A stretch of DNA of 64,000 nucleotides from Moraxella pluranimalium. Lineage in GTDB: Bacteria > Pseudomonadota > Gammaproteobacteria > Pseudomonadales > Moraxellaceae. The DNA lies in contig NZ_MUYU01000012.1 of the NCBI RefSeq assembly GCF_002014825.1, positions 70,152-134,151 on the forward strand, written 5' to 3'. Both the position numbers and the translations under genes were made by a program. The notes under the pieces were generated by a model that saw nothing but the letters and a program-made list of their open reading frames with translations, was not told where the DNA came from and searched no databases. Positions 38,864 to 49,714 of this stretch are shown here, in pieces. The stretch's first letter is position 1; each line of letters starts with the position of its first letter.

Positions 38864-39280
38864 ATGGCAGAGAAAATGAAATTATTGCAAGATCGGATGA
38901 ATCAAGCAATTTTGCGTGAGTTAAGAAACAATGGGCGCATCAGTTGGCAAAATCTTGGTAGGCGTGTACATCTGAGTGGTCAAGCAGTGGCTGAGCGTGT
39001 ACGCCAACTGCAAGCGCAGGGTATTATTACTGGCTTTAGCATCAAAGAGTCTCGTACTCGCCATTTTATCACCGTCATCATGCAACATACTCGCTTTGCC
39101 CACTTTGAATCATGGCTTGGTCAGCATCCAAATATTGAAAGCGTTGATAAAACCAGTGGCGATGGCTGTTATTTGATTGTGTATGCAACAGACGACAATG
39201 CAGTACTTGATGAATTTTTGACCGAACTATTGCAGCATGGTTCGTACCGACTCTCAAGCAGTGTGCGACGAATACTTTAA
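38864..39280 (+). CDS. Lrp/AsnC family regulator
   Basis: 138 residues. N-terminal helix-turn-helix (ILRELRNNGRISWQNLGRRVHLSGQAVAERV) and a C-terminal RAM effector domain (ITVIMQHTRFAHFE, GDGCYLIVY). It shares an 84-102 bp intergenic region with the hydrolase and likely regulates it and itself. The start was set at the ATG at 38864; a TTG six codons earlier is possible. Confidence 0.87.
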   Translation: MAEKMKLLQDRMNQAILRELRNNGRISWQNLGRRVHLSGQAVAERVRQLQAQGIITGFSIKESRTRHFITVIMQHTRFAHFESWLGQHPNIESVDKTSGDGCYLIVYATDDNAVLDEFLTELLQHGSYRLSSSVRRIL

Positions 39281-39303
39281 AGACACACTTCATCACCCAA
39301 CAA

Positions 39304-39338
39304 AAAAAACCGCTTTATCACAACGATAAGGCGGTTTT
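39304..39338. terminator. Terminator, copy 2 of the 35-bp repeat
   Basis: ACCGCTTTATC / GATAAGGCGGT stem between convergent asnC-type gene and pnp, nearly identical to 38230-38264. Confidence 0.85.
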
Positions 39339-39355
39339 GGTTAATTAGCAATGGC

Positions 39356-41449
39356 TTATTGCTCAATGCCTTTCATGGTTAGCTTGATGCGACCACGATT
39401 GTCGATGTCTTGGACTTGGACTTTGACCACTTGACCTTCTTTTAGGTAGTCAGCGACATTCTCGACACGCTCATCAGAGATTTGGCTGATGTGCACCAGA
39501 CCGTCAGTACCCGGTAGGATGGTGACAAATGCACCAAAATCAACGATGCGAGCCACAGTACCTTCATAGGTTGCACCAATTTCAACTTCAGCAGTAATGG
39601 CTTCGATTTGGGCGATGGCGGCACGAGTTGATGCCTTATCCATACCAAAGATACGGATAGTGCCGTTGTCTTCGATGTCGATGGTTGCACCAGTATCTTC
39701 GGTCAGCTGACGGATGGTTGCGCCGCCTTTACCAATCACATCACGGATTTTTTCTGGGTTAATGTTGATGGTCGCATAGTTTGGTGCGTGCGCATTGATT
39801 TCGGTACGGCTAGATGAGATGACTTCATTCATCGCTTTTAGGATATGGATACGGCCAGCGTGTGCTTGCTTAAGCGCTTGTTCCATGATGTCAGCGGTGA
39901 TACCTTCGATTTTGATGTCCATCTGTAGCGCTGTGATACCTTCGGTCGTACCCGCCACTTTAAAGTCCATATCGCCCAGATGGTCTTCGTCGCCTAGGAT
40001 GTCTGATAGTACCGCAAAACGCTCGCCTTCTTTGACCAAGCCCATTGCAATACCTGCCACAGGGGCTTTTAGCGGTACACCCGCATCCATCAATGACAGT
40101 GATGCACCGCACACAGATGCCATCGATGATGAGCCGTTTGACTCGGTGATTTCTGATACCACACGGATGGTATATGGGAAGCGGTCAGCAGCTGGTAGCA
40201 TGGCTTGGACACCACGGCGAGCTAGGCGACCATGACCGATCTCACGGCGTTTTGGCGCACCTTCACGGCCTGTCTCACCCACTGAGAAGTGCGGGAAGTT
40301 GTAGTGTAGCATGAAGTGGTCTTGCTTAGTGCCTGCCAAAGTATCTACCAAGTTCACATCACGGCTTGTACCTAGTGTGGTCACAACCAAAGCTTGGGTC
40401 TCGCCACGAGTGAATAGCGCAGAGCCGTGTGTATATGGCAATACACCCACTTGGATATCCAGTGCACGCACTGTCTCTAGGTCACGGCCGTCGATGCGTG
40501 GCTTGCCTGATAGGATGTTATCACGCACGGTGCGGTATTTAAGCTCTTCGAATAGCGCTTTGATTTCATCGACACGCTCAGCATAGCCTTCGCTCTCAGC
40601 ATCGCCTGCCAATGCTTCGATGGCTTCGTTTTTGATTTCATCTAGGCGAGCATAGCGATCTTGCTTAACAGTGATGGTATAAGCTTCGCTCACTTTGTCA
40701 GTAAAGCCTGCTTTTAGTGCATTGTTTAATTCTTCGTTGATCGCAGGGGCAACAAATTCTTGCTTAGCATTACCAACAGCAGCGGCAAAGGCATTGATGT
40801 TGTCAATCACGATTTGTTGCTGTGCATGACCGTATAGCACTGCGCCCAGCATTTGATCTTCTGACAGTTCACGCGCTTCAGACTCAACCATCAACACGGC
40901 TGATTTGGTGCCTGCGACAACTAGGTCAAGATCGCTTTGCTTCATCTGAGCAAGGTTTGGGTTTAGAACATATTCACCATTGATAAAGCCAACACGAGCC
41001 GCACCGATTGGGCCATTAAATGGCGCAGGTGAGATCGCCAATGCTGCTGATGCACCAATCATCGCTGCGATGTCAGCATCTTGGGTCTTGTCAGATGAAA
41101 TCGTGGTAGCAGTAATTTGGATTTCGTTGTAGTAGCCTTCTGGGAATAGCGGGCGGATTGGACGGTCAATCAGACGAGATGTCAGCGTCTCAAACTCGCT
41201 AGCACGGCCTTCACGCTTGCCATAACCACCCGGGATTTTGCCCGATGCGTACATTTTTTCTTGATAATTGACAGTCAATGGGAAGAAATTTTGACCAGCG
41301 ACAGCTTCTGGGCGAACCACCACAGCAACCAGTACAGACACGCCGCCCATATGCACAAGCACTGAATTGGCTTGGCGTGCGATACGGCCAGTTTCTAGGA
41401 CAACTTGCTGGTTGCCATATTGGAATTCTTGACGAATGGTATTAAACAT
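39356..41449 (-). CDS. pnp: Polyribonucleotide nucleotidyltransferase
   Basis: 697 residues; phosphorolytic 3'-5' exoribonuclease of mRNA decay. Two RNase PH domains, then KH ([19 protein letters not shown] ... [15 protein letters not shown]) and S1 ([18 protein letters not shown]) domains. It follows rpsO across a terminator, as in E. coli, where read-through links the two. Confidence 0.97.
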   Translation of the reverse strand: MFNTIRQEFQYGNQQVVLETGRIARQANSVLVHMGGVSVLVAVVVRPEAVAGQNFFPLTVNYQEKMYASGKIPGGYGKREGRASEFETLTSRLIDRPIRPLFPEGYYNEIQITATTISSDKTQDADIAAMIGASAALAISPAPFNGPIGAARVGFINGEYVLNPNLAQMKQSDLDLVVAGTKSAVLMVESEARELSEDQMLGAVLYGHAQQQIVIDNINAFAAAVGNAKQEFVAPAINEELNNALKAGFTDKVSEAYTITVKQDRYARLDEIKNEAIEALAGDAESEGYAERVDEIKALFEELKYRTVRDNILSGKPRIDGRDLETVRALDIQVGVLPYTHGSALFTRGETQALVVTTLGTSRDVNLVDTLAGTKQDHFMLHYNFPHFSVGETGREGAPKRREIGHGRLARRGVQAMLPAADRFPYTIRVVSEITESNGSSSMASVCGASLSLMDAGVPLKAPVAGIAMGLVKEGERFAVLSDILGDEDHLGDMDFKVAGTTEGITALQMDIKIEGITADIMEQALKQAHAGRIHILKAMNEVISSSRTEINAHAPNYATININPEKIRDVIGKGGATIRQLTEDTGATIDIEDNGTIRIFGMDKASTRAAIAQIEAITAEVEIGATYEGTVARIVDFGAFVTILPGTDGLVHISQISDERVENVADYLKEGQVVKVQVQDIDNRGRIKLTMKGIEQ

Positions 41450-41572
41450 AAACTTTTCCTAATTAATGAACTTTGGCAATATCTAAAGCCCTAAGCCATT
41501 ACACCGATTGGAAAGCCAACTTGTGCCATGCCTTAGAGTTCTAAATACTTGCCAAATTTTGCTGAAAATTAA

Positions 41573-41608
41573 CGAAAAAACGGCACGCAAAAAGCACGCC
41601 GTTTTTAT
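41573..41608 (-). terminator. Terminator between rpsO and pnp
   Basis: On the minus strand ACGGCGTGC pairs with GCGTGCCGT (two wobbles), loop T5, and T6 after it. It corresponds to the rpsO attenuator of other gammaproteobacteria. Confidence 0.75.
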
Positions 41609-41645
41609 TATCGTAAACAGGACTTACCTGTCGCCATCGGGCGAA

Positions 41646-41912
41646 TTAACGACGCAGACCTAGTGAACCGATTAGGTCGGTGTAACGGTTAAGGTCTTTA
41701 CCTTTTAGGTAGTCAAGTAGCTTACGGCGTTGGTTAACCATACGGATTAGACCACGACGGCTGTGATGGTCAGCTTTGTGAGTTTTGAAGTGGTCTTGTA
41801 GGTCGTTGATACGAGCAGTTAGTAGTGCAACTTGCACTTCTGGGCTACCAGTGTCATTTTCGCCACGCTTGTATTTAGCAATAATGTCGATACGATCTTG
41901 ATTCGTTAGCAT
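41646..41912 (-). CDS. rpsO: 30S ribosomal protein S15
   Basis: 88 residues, matching S15 length, with the conserved [19 protein letters not shown] and RRKLLDYL. It binds the central domain of 16S rRNA. Its own promoter lies 90 bp upstream. Confidence 0.97.
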   Translation of the reverse strand: MLTNQDRIDIIAKYKRGENDTGSPEVQVALLTARINDLQDHFKTHKADHHSRRGLIRMVNQRRKLLDYLKGKDLNRYTDLIGSLGLRR

Positions 41913-42000
41913 AACAATTTCCTAATAAGCAATGCGGTGAGATTCGGGCAAGCATTGCATTGCTAAAGCCTGCCTAAGCCTAATTGGCACTTAAACGCAG

Positions 42001-42029
42001 ATTATAACAGATTTTTAAGCTGATGTCAG
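42001..42029 (-). promoter_or_regulatory. Promoter of rpsO
   Basis: On the minus strand CTGACA (42029-42024), 17-bp spacer, TATAAT (42006-42001). Confidence 0.7.
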
Positions 42030-42049
42030 CTGATTTTGTTATTTTTGGC

Positions 42050-42077
42050 AAAAACCCATCAGCGTGTGATGGGTTTT
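42050..42077 (-). terminator. Terminator of the outer-membrane protein gene
   Basis: Perfect stem AAAACCCATCA / TGATGGGTTTT with T residues, 19 bp after the stop. Confidence 0.87.
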
Positions 42078-42095
42078 AAGCGATTTGGCAATGAA

Positions 42096-42746
42096 TTAGA
42101 AGCTCATACGTGCGCCAAGATTGATGCCGTATTGATCCACTTTAATCTCTTCAATTTTGCCGATGTAGTTATATTCACCGCTGACCGTCCATTGCATGGT
42201 CGGGCTTGTGCGATAGGCAACACCAAGCACACCACCAACACCCGCCTTAGTTTCAGAATCCGAATATAGTTCCGTACAACCCGAATTGCCAGACCAGACG
42301 GTGACACAACGCTCTTCATCATATTTCAACAGATTGACACCGCCACGCACACCAACATATGGGGTAAGCTTGCTTTGGTTTTTGAAGTCGTAAAATACAT
42401 TGACGCCGACAGAGTGTACCGCCAAATTAAATTCATCACGGACATCAACATTACGACGATAAAAAGTGTTGTACGCCTGATATCTCTCAACGTTCGTCAA
42501 ATCGCCAAAGTAGCTATAATCAAAGCCATAACGAAAGTTACTTGGCAATTCTTTACTAAACAGAACTTTTGCACCCACGCCGTCTTCGGTACGCTCAAAA
42601 TCACCACGGCTAAAAGTCAGCTCTGAGTAACCTAGGTCAAATTGGGTCGTCCACGGGTTTGTGTATTCGTAGTCATAGTCATATTCAGATGCCTGAGCAC
42701 CACCTGCAATCAGCGCAACCAATGCTGTCACTAGACGTAATTTCAT
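42096..42746 (-). CDS. Outer-membrane beta-barrel protein
   Basis: 216 residues. Signal peptide MKLRLVTALVALIAGGAQASE; mature protein has alternating strands, aromatic girdle residues and C-terminal LGARMSF ending in F. It resembles small eight-stranded barrels of the OmpA/OmpX/Opacity type. There is one cysteine pair (ERCVTVW...GNSGCTE). The ATG follows GGAGAAAGTG. It has its own terminator and sits between truB and rpsO, which adjoin in E. coli. Confidence 0.8.
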   Translation of the reverse strand: MKLRLVTALVALIAGGAQASEYDYDYEYTNPWTTQFDLGYSELTFSRGDFERTEDGVGAKVLFSKELPSNFRYGFDYSYFGDLTNVERYQAYNTFYRRNVDVRDEFNLAVHSVGVNVFYDFKNQSKLTPYVGVRGGVNLLKYDEERCVTVWSGNSGCTELYSDSETKAGVGGVLGVAYRTSPTMQWTVSGEYNYIGKIEEIKVDQYGINLGARMSF

Positions 42747-42830
42747 CACTTTCTCCAATTGTTACAGATTTGTTTCATTGTACATTCAAAAGCACAAAAC
42801 CGCAAGCCGATTATGGAATTTTTTATACAC

Positions 42831-42862
42831 AAAACCCCAAAAGCTGTTTAACTTTTGGGGCA
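42831..42862 (-). terminator. Terminator after truB
   Basis: CCCCAAAAG / CTTTTGGGG stem followed on the minus strand by TTTTG. Ends the rimP-to-truB unit. Confidence 0.82.
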
Positions 42863-42908
42863 TGGTTCATTTTTTTGGCAAGCGTAAAATCAGGCATTAT
42901 TCTTTGTA

Positions 42909-43829
42909 TCAAGCCACAAGCTTCTTCGGCTGCAGCCTACCTGTCACCGCCACTTCACCAAGTCCAATAAAATCCGCCTGATGATACAGACGCACCAAGC
43001 AACTCTCATCAAATACAGGCAATGCCGCCACTCGGTCTTTGACATTCAGCCGTTGACCAAGCTTTAGCCGTGATGCTTCATCATCGCTCACCGCCAAAGT
43101 CGGCAGATGTATCAGCATGGCATCGATCGGTAGTAGCCTGCCAAGTCGCTCACTCATCGGCAGTGTTTCGAGCATATCGGTGGTGATGGCATCATCAATA
43201 CCAAAACCACCCGTCATCGTGCGATGTAGTCGTGTCAGATGCCCAACTGTGCCAAGCTGTTTGGCGATGTCTTCACCCAGCACACGCACATAAGTGCCTT
43301 TTGAGCAAGTGACATCAAGCTCAATAGTATCATCACTGATTTTGGTTAGGCGAAGTATATGAATGGTGATGGCTCGTGGCGCACGCTCAATCTCAATGCC
43401 ATCTCGGGCATATTCATAAAGCTTTTTGCCGTCTTTTTTGAGTGCTGAATACATCGGCGGGATTTGGCTTTGCACCCCAGTCATATTATCTGCAATGGCA
43501 TCAAGCATCGCCTGGTCAAAGCTTGGCACAGCTTTGGTATCAATCATTTGCCCATCAGCATCACCCGAGTCAGTCGCCACACCTAGTTGAATGATCGCCG
43601 TGTAGCCTTTATCCGCATCAAGCCCATATTGGGCAAATTTGGTCGCTTCGCCAAACACCAAAGGCAGCAGCCCCGTCGCCATCGGGTCAAGCGTGCCTGT
43701 ATGCCCTGCTTTTTTGGAATCTTGGCTGTCGGATTTGTACAAGAATTTGGCTTTTGCCAATGCTGAATGCGAGCTGATGCCTTGTGATTTATCCAGTAGC
43801 AAAATGCCTGAAATGACGGTTTTGGTCAT
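42909..43829 (-). CDS. truB: tRNA pseudouridine55 synthase
   Basis: 306 residues; makes pseudouridine 55 in the T arm of tRNAs. Catalytic Asp in AGHTGTLDPMATGLLP; later GTYVRVLGEDIA. A C-terminal PUA-like portion ends in VAVTGRLQPKKLV. It begins 3 bp after rbfA. Confidence 0.96.
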   Translation of the reverse strand: MTKTVISGILLLDKSQGISSHSALAKAKFLYKSDSQDSKKAGHTGTLDPMATGLLPLVFGEATKFAQYGLDADKGYTAIIQLGVATDSGDADGQMIDTKAVPSFDQAMLDAIADNMTGVQSQIPPMYSALKKDGKKLYEYARDGIEIERAPRAITIHILRLTKISDDTIELDVTCSKGTYVRVLGEDIAKQLGTVGHLTRLHRTMTGGFGIDDAITTDMLETLPMSERLGRLLPIDAMLIHLPTLAVSDDEASRLKLGQRLNVKDRVAALPVFDESCLVRLYHQADFIGLGEVAVTGRLQPKKLVA

Positions 43830-43832
43830 CGC

Positions 43833-44240
43833 TCACTCTGCCGTCTCATCGTCATAATGTTTTTCGCTTTCGTGCGTCTTTTTCATCGCTTGATTGACCA
43901 AATCCATCATGTGATTGCCATGCGCTGTCACTTCATCATAATGAAATCTTAGGCGTGGCGTGGTGCGAGTTTTCATCGTGTGTGATAATTCGGTGCGCAA
44001 AAATCCCGACGCACGGTTCAAGATGGCGACACTCTCACGGTGGCTATCGATATTCATGCCTGTGTCATTGTGCGGCTCAAGAATGGTCACATACACATCG
44101 GCATAGCCCAAATCAGGGCTGACCTTGACACTTGAGATGGTCACAAATCCCGTCAAGCGCGGATCGTTAATCTCATCACGGATCAAGGTAGCAAGGGTGC
44201 GCTGAATCTGATCAGCAAGTCGTTGTAAGCGTTGGCTCAT
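43833..44240 (-). CDS. rbfA: Ribosome-binding factor A
   Basis: 135 residues; assists 30S maturation, KH-like fold. Motifs: IQRTLATLIRDEINDPRL and VSPDLGYADVYVT, ending in TPRLRFHYDE. Lies between infB and truB in the conserved order. Confidence 0.94.
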   Translation of the reverse strand: MSQRLQRLADQIQRTLATLIRDEINDPRLTGFVTISSVKVSPDLGYADVYVTILEPHNDTGMNIDSHRESVAILNRASGFLRTELSHTMKTRTTPRLRFHYDEVTAHGNHMMDLVNQAMKKTHESEKHYDDETAE

Positions 44241-44343
44241 TGAATTTTTTCCAATAATAATGAATTTTCCAGCAAAGACAACTTGGATAAAGGGCTGTCT
44301 TGTATGCCTGTTAGTATAACAAATTTCGTATCGCTATGGCGAC

Positions 44344-44369
44344 AAAACCCCATCATGCGACAGGGTTTT
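44344..44369 (-). terminator. Weak terminator-like hairpin after infB
   Basis: AAAACCC / GGGTTTT with a 12-base loop, just after the infB stop. It may cause partial termination. Confidence 0.45.
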
Positions 44370-44385
44370 GGCAAGGGTTCGGCGA

Positions 44386-47133
44386 TTATAGCTCGCGTTT
44401 GATTTCGTGGATTTCAAAGACTTCGATTTTATCGCCCACAGCGACTTCATAGCCTTTGACCGCAAGACCACATTCCATACCGGCTTTGACTTCATTGACA
44501 TCGTCTTTGTAGCGACGCAATGACTGCAATTGACCCGTGAAGATGACCTTATCATCACGCAAGACGCGGATTGGCTTGTTGCGATGGATAGTACCTTCTT
44601 GTACCATACAGCCTGCTGCTGCACCAAATTTACTTGAGCGGAAGACTTCACGGACTTCAGCAATACCCAAGATTTGCTCACGATGTTCAGGCGCAAGCAT
44701 ACCGCTCATCGCCGCTTTGACATCATCGATAAGACCATAGATGACGCTGTAGTAACGGATGTCTAAGCCAGCTGCATCGGCTTTTTTCTTGCCTTGATTG
44801 TCAGCACGGACATTAAAGCCGAGCAGTACCGCTTCCGATGATTCTGCCAAGATGACATCAGACTCGGTAATCGCACCGACGCCTGAGCTGATGACACGCA
44901 CTTTGACTTCATCAGTCGATAGCTCATCAAGCGCACCAAGCAGTGCTTCGAGTGAACCACGCACATCGGTCTTTAGGATGATGTTCAAGGTGGCAACTTC
45001 AGCACTACCCATGCTATCAAATAGCGTATCTAGGCGCATTTTGTTTTGGCGTTCAAGGATGCGATCACGCTCACGAGCCGCACGGAAATCCGCCACTTCA
45101 CGGGCTTTTTTCTCATCTGAGACGACCAAGAACTCACTACCTGCCGCAGGTGCTTCTGGCAAGCCTAGAATCTCAACAGGAATCGACGGGCCAGCTGATT
45201 TGATACGCTGACCATTCTCATCGGTCATCGCACGCACTTTACCATAGTATTCACCCGCCAAGACCAGATCGCCTTGGTTTAGTGTACCTTTTTTGACCAA
45301 TAGACTTGCAACTGCGCCACGACCTTTATCCAAGCGAGACTCAATCACCACGCCCTGAGCAGCACCATCGACAGGGGCTTCTAGCTCCATCAATTCTGCT
45401 TGGATGCTGATGACTTCAAGTAGTTCATCGATGCCCATACCTGATTTGGCAGAGACTTTGACCATTGGGGTATCACCGCCCCACTCTTCAGGGATGACTT
45501 CTTTGATCGATAGCTCATTGATGACACGATCAGGATCGGCAGTATCTTTGTCCATTTTGTTAATGGCGACAATCAGTGGCGTACCTGCTGCACGAGCGTG
45601 GTCGATCGCTTCTTCGGTTTGTGGCATCATGCCATCATCGGCAGCAACCACAAGCACAACGATATCCGTCGCCTGTGCACCACGAGAGCGCATCGCTGTA
45701 AAGGCGGCGTGGCCTGGAGTGTCAAGGAAAGTAATCACGCCACGATCGGTAGTCACATGATATGCACCGATGTGCTGAGTGATGCCACCTGCCTCGCCTG
45801 ATGCCACTTTGGTCGCACGAATCTTATCAAGTAGCGATGTCTTACCATGGTCAACATGACCCATGATGGTGACAACTGGTGGACGAGTTTGGATATTGCC
45901 TGATTTTTCATCGACTGCCACTTGTAGATCATCTTCAAGTTGTGTATCGCTAACAGGGATAAAGTTATGACCAAATTCTTCGATCACAAGTGCTGCCGTC
46001 ATCTGATCGATGGTGTCAGATTCACGCACCATCTCACCCATTTTCATCAGGGCTTTGATAACTTCACGCACTTTGACCGCCATTTTTTGTGCCAAATCAG
46101 ACAGTACGATGCTCTCACCCACTTCGACATTGTGGACGATTTTTTCGACAGGCATTTCAAACTTATGCTTGTTGGCTTGTGATGATTTCAGGCCTTTTGA
46201 GCGAGTCTTGATTTCACGCTCTTCTTGCTGACCTTTACGGCCTTTTTTCGCACCTTTGCCGGTTGTACCTGCTGTGCCACGCTTGATTTCACGGCGTTCT
46301 TTTTCGAACGACTCTTCAAGCGCTGCACCCACCAAGCCATCTGCCAGCGGTGCATCATCTTTGGTGCGTACGATGGTCGCACTGGTTGACTCTTCGCTGT
46401 CGCTATAACGAGATGCCATTTGTTTCATCTGCTCAAGCGTGCGTTTTTGGGCTTCTTCGGCAGCTTTACGGCGGGTTTCGGCTTCCATTTGGCGTAGGCG
46501 CTCTGCCTCTGCTTCACGAGCCTCACGAGCCGCCTTGTCTTCGGCAGATTCCTGCTTGACAGGTTTGGCTGATTTTTTCTTGTCAGCTTTGTTGTCTGAT
46601 TTGCTGTCTGCTTTTGCTTCTACAGCGTCGTCTTTTTTGGCTTTTTTGACCACGACACTGCTTGAGCTGTCAGTTTTTTCGCTTGGTGCACTGCTCGCTC
46701 GCATGGCAGCAAGTGTCGCCGCTTGGCGTTCGGCAGCTTCTTTTTTGCTACGCTCAGCCGCTTGCTTGGCTTCCGCTTCTTTTAGGCGAGCTTCTTCGGC
46801 AGCTTTTGCTTGAGCGGCGATTTCAGCTTCGATTTTGGCAGGGTCTGGTTTTTCGTACACGACTTTTTTGGTACGCACGACATTGACTGTCTTGGCTTTG
46901 CCTGATGTACCCGTCACTTGAGCGGTAGAAGTGGTTTTTGATTTTAGACTGATGCGAGATTTTGGTTTTTCGCCGTGGCTTTGTTTTAAAAATGCCACCA
47001 GTTTTTCTTGTTCAGCTTCACTGACGCTATCAGCTTCACCACGAGCAGGTAGGCCTGCATCGCTTAATTGCTTGAGAATGGTCTCAACATTGGTATTAGA
47101 AAGTTGGGCTAGTTCTTTGACTGTTTTCGCCAT
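44386..47133 (-). CDS. infB: Translation initiation factor IF-2
   Basis: 915 residues; GTPase that brings fMet-tRNA to the 30S subunit. N-terminal IF2_N ([18 protein letters not shown]), a long charged K/A/E linker, then the G domain with [17 protein letters not shown] and [10 protein letters not shown], and C-terminal domains binding fMet-tRNA. The start at MAKTVKEL follows AGGTGATATA, better than the longer frame upstream. Confidence 0.97.
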   Translation of the reverse strand: MAKTVKELAQLSNTNVETILKQLSDAGLPARGEADSVSEAEQEKLVAFLKQSHGEKPKSRISLKSKTTSTAQVTGTSGKAKTVNVVRTKKVVYEKPDPAKIEAEIAAQAKAAEEARLKEAEAKQAAERSKKEAAERQAATLAAMRASSAPSEKTDSSSSVVVKKAKKDDAVEAKADSKSDNKADKKKSAKPVKQESAEDKAAREAREAEAERLRQMEAETRRKAAEEAQKRTLEQMKQMASRYSDSEESTSATIVRTKDDAPLADGLVGAALEESFEKERREIKRGTAGTTGKGAKKGRKGQQEEREIKTRSKGLKSSQANKHKFEMPVEKIVHNVEVGESIVLSDLAQKMAVKVREVIKALMKMGEMVRESDTIDQMTAALVIEEFGHNFIPVSDTQLEDDLQVAVDEKSGNIQTRPPVVTIMGHVDHGKTSLLDKIRATKVASGEAGGITQHIGAYHVTTDRGVITFLDTPGHAAFTAMRSRGAQATDIVVLVVAADDGMMPQTEEAIDHARAAGTPLIVAINKMDKDTADPDRVINELSIKEVIPEEWGGDTPMVKVSAKSGMGIDELLEVISIQAELMELEAPVDGAAQGVVIESRLDKGRGAVASLLVKKGTLNQGDLVLAGEYYGKVRAMTDENGQRIKSAGPSIPVEILGLPEAPAAGSEFLVVSDEKKAREVADFRAARERDRILERQNKMRLDTLFDSMGSAEVATLNIILKTDVRGSLEALLGALDELSTDEVKVRVISSGVGAITESDVILAESSEAVLLGFNVRADNQGKKKADAAGLDIRYYSVIYGLIDDVKAAMSGMLAPEHREQILGIAEVREVFRSSKFGAAAGCMVQEGTIHRNKPIRVLRDDKVIFTGQLQSLRRYKDDVNEVKAGMECGLAVKGYEVAVGDKIEVFEIHEIKREL

Positions 47134-47325
47134 TATATCACCTAAAATTATTGGTTTGGCAAGTGGATTGATAAGTATCACTAATCTGTGTCATCGATAC
47201 TTATCAAGATTATCCACTATTAAATTTGCTGCCAAACCGCTTTTTCGGCTTGGCAAAATTAGTTCAATGCGTGCATGATCATGACAGTATTCATCATCAT
47301 GCACCAACGCCTGTGGCACGCATGG

Positions 47326-48807
47326 TTAGGCAAACCACGATTGGCGAGCCTGCATGATTAGCTTACCTGCGCTATCAGCATCCAAGCCTTCGATATCTTC
47401 GATATCAAACACCGCTTGTTCTGCCAAGTCATCTAGAGTGATGATATCACGCTCAGCAAGCTTGTAGGCGATTGCAGGGGTCATATCTTCTAGGGCAAGC
47501 AGTTCAGCACTTGGCTCTTTGATGTTTTGTTGTTTTGCCAATTCATCTGAGATGATGACTTCTTTGGCACGAGCTTGGATCGCAGCAATGGTCTCATCAT
47601 CCAAACCGTCGATTTCATAAAATTCTTCGACAGGTGCATAAGCCACTGTTTCGATATCGCTAAAGCCAACTTCAGCCAGCACTTCTGCCAAATCACGATC
47701 AACTTCCAAACGCTCATAGAACATCTCAATCACCGCTTGGCTTTCAGATGCTTGGCGTTCGTTATATTCTGATTCTAGAATCATGTTCAGCTTATAGCCA
47801 GTCAATTCAGATGCCAAACGTACATTTTGACCTTGTGAACCGATTGCACGAGCCAACTGATCATTGGTCGCAAAAATCACTTCGGCTGTCTTGGTATCTT
47901 CGTCAAGCACAAGACCGCTCACATCGGCAGGCTCTAGTGCACTGATGATGTATTGGGCCGGATCTTCATTCCATACCACGACATCGATACGCTCGCCGTC
48001 AAGCTCTTGTTGCACCGCTTGAATACGAGTGCCACGCATACCGATACACGCACCCACAGGGTCGATGCGATGATCATTGGTCTTCACCGAAATCTTGGCA
48101 CGCAAACCTGGCAAGCGAGCCACATCACGAATCTCGATGATTTGTTCGCTGATTTCAGGGACTTCTTTTTGCATCAACGCAATGAGCATCTCATTGTTGG
48201 TACGAGATAGTACAAGCTGCGGGCTTCTGCCATCACGATTGACCTGTGCCAAAATCGCAGTCACACGGCTTTTTGGGCGTAGGTTTTCGCGTGGCAAAGT
48301 CTGATCTTTTGCCAAATAACCTTCGGCATTATCACCCAAATCGATGATATACGCATCACGGCTTTGTTTTTTGACTTCGCCAGTCACCATCTCGCCTAGG
48401 CGGGATTCAAAAGCATCCGCCACCAACGCACGCTCAGCTTCACGAATCTTTTGGATAATGACTTGCTTAGCTTGGGTGGCTGCAATACGACCAAATTCAA
48501 TCGATTCGATTTGTTCTTCGACGATATCGCCGATTTTGTATTCGTTTTCGTCCAAGTCGCTGATTGCAAGCTGGCAAGCTGGCATCTCATGATCTTCATC
48601 TGCGACCACTGTCCAGTAGCGGAAAGTATCATAATCGCCAGTTTTGCGGTCGATATGCACACGAATCGCCACTTCCGGCTGTTCGGTATAGACTTTTTTC
48701 TTGGTAGAAACGACCAACGCTTGCTCAATCGCTTCAAAAATATCTTCAGGATTTAGCCCTTTTTCGTTACTGACGGTCTCGACTACGGTCAAAATTTCAC
48801 GACTCAT
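47326..48807 (-). CDS. nusA: Transcription factor NusA
   Basis: 493 residues (E. coli 495). N-terminal RNA-polymerase-binding domain, S1 (GEMVTGEVKKQSRDAYIIDLGD), KH domains (GACIGMRGTRIQAV, AIGSQGQNVRLAS) and two C-terminal acidic repeats. Acts in pausing, termination and antitermination. Confidence 0.97.
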   Translation of the reverse strand: MSREILTVVETVSNEKGLNPEDIFEAIEQALVVSTKKKVYTEQPEVAIRVHIDRKTGDYDTFRYWTVVADEDHEMPACQLAISDLDENEYKIGDIVEEQIESIEFGRIAATQAKQVIIQKIREAERALVADAFESRLGEMVTGEVKKQSRDAYIIDLGDNAEGYLAKDQTLPRENLRPKSRVTAILAQVNRDGRSPQLVLSRTNNEMLIALMQKEVPEISEQIIEIRDVARLPGLRAKISVKTNDHRIDPVGACIGMRGTRIQAVQQELDGERIDVVVWNEDPAQYIISALEPADVSGLVLDEDTKTAEVIFATNDQLARAIGSQGQNVRLASELTGYKLNMILESEYNERQASESQAVIEMFYERLEVDRDLAEVLAEVGFSDIETVAYAPVEEFYEIDGLDDETIAAIQARAKEVIISDELAKQQNIKEPSAELLALEDMTPAIAYKLAERDIITLDDLAEQAVFDIEDIEGLDADSAGKLIMQARQSWFA

Positions 48808-48866
48808 CTGCAGATCCTTTGGGTTGGGTTAATGAATAATAACTTAATAAAATTGGTTAAATCGGT

Positions 48867-49364
48867 TTAGTCTTCATAGACTAAGTGTGCTTTGTCGACG
48901 CTGTCAAATGCCACATCAAACTCAAGCTTATCTTCGGTAACTACCTTCATCGTGTCCGTGCCGACTTCGACCAAACGGCCAACGACTTTACGACGCTTGG
49001 TGTCGCCAGTGCCGATGGCATGAATTAAGCGTAGGTTGACAATCTCGCCGACATATTCAGCGACCTGCTCACGGCTAAATAGCGGACGGTCAAAGCCTGG
49101 GCTTGAGACTTCCAGTACATATTCGCCAGCAATTGGGTCATGGACATCTAGGACACCTGAGACTTGGTGGTTCACCGCTGAGCAATCTTCGATGGTCACG
49201 TGCTCGCCATTAGCACGGGCTTCTGGCAGGGTTTCAATATAAATACGCAACAGCGACTTGCGTCCTTGTGGCATAAACTCAATGCCCCACAAATCCACAC
49301 CGCAAGCGGCAACCGCAGGGGCGATCAACTCAGTCAATTCAGCAATTTTGCTTGATGGTTTCAT
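48867..49364 (-). CDS. rimP: Ribosome maturation factor RimP
   Basis: 165 residues; needed for 30S assembly. Conserved GVDLWGIEFMPQGRKSLLRIYIE, DCSAVNHQVSGVLDV and YVLEVSSPGFDRPL. First protein gene after tRNA-fMet, as in E. coli metY-rimP-nusA-infB. Confidence 0.95.
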   Translation of the reverse strand: MKPSSKIAELTELIAPAVAACGVDLWGIEFMPQGRKSLLRIYIETLPEARANGEHVTIEDCSAVNHQVSGVLDVHDPIAGEYVLEVSSPGFDRPLFSREQVAEYVGEIVNLRLIHAIGTGDTKRRKVVGRLVEVGTDTMKVVTEDKLEFDVAFDSVDKAHLVYED

Positions 49365-49550
49365 GATTTAAATTGTGCTTCCTAAATAAAATACACGATC
49401 TTTGTGCAAGTTTGGCAAACGATAAATACAAAAAAACCCACAAAACATCTCGTTGGTGGGCAATCTTTATACCAGCCGACAGCTTAAGCTACATCTGTAG
49501 TCATAAACTACCTAAATTCATCAAAAAGAGAAATTTAGGATTTTAAAAAG

Positions 49551-49627
<77 letters not shown>

Positions 49628-49643
49628 TCAATTTAGACTGCTT

Positions 49644-49671
49644 ATTATACGGTAAAATTTACCAATGTCAA
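49644..49671 (-). promoter_or_regulatory. Strong promoter of tRNA-fMet with a palindromic spacer
   Basis: On the minus strand TTGACA (49671-49666), 16-bp spacer, TATAAT (49649-49644). The spacer holds the perfect inverted repeat GGTAAA A TTTACC (49651-49663). Confidence 0.8.
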
Positions 49672-49691
49672 GCATTATTTTAAAAATTTTA

Positions 49692-49708
49692 CCTACTTCA
49701 TCAGTAGG
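49692..49708 (-). terminator. Terminator of the interrupted upstream tRNA
   Basis: Stem CCTACT / AGTAGG with a 5-base loop, followed on the minus strand by TAAAATTTTT. It directly follows the tRNA remnant. Confidence 0.6.
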
Positions 49709-49714
49709 AAATTT

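Noticed and set aside
46439..46886. Plus-strand Ala/Ser-rich ORFs opposite infB
   Set aside because: They mirror the K/A/E-rich linker of IF-2; low-complexity shadows with no ribosome site.
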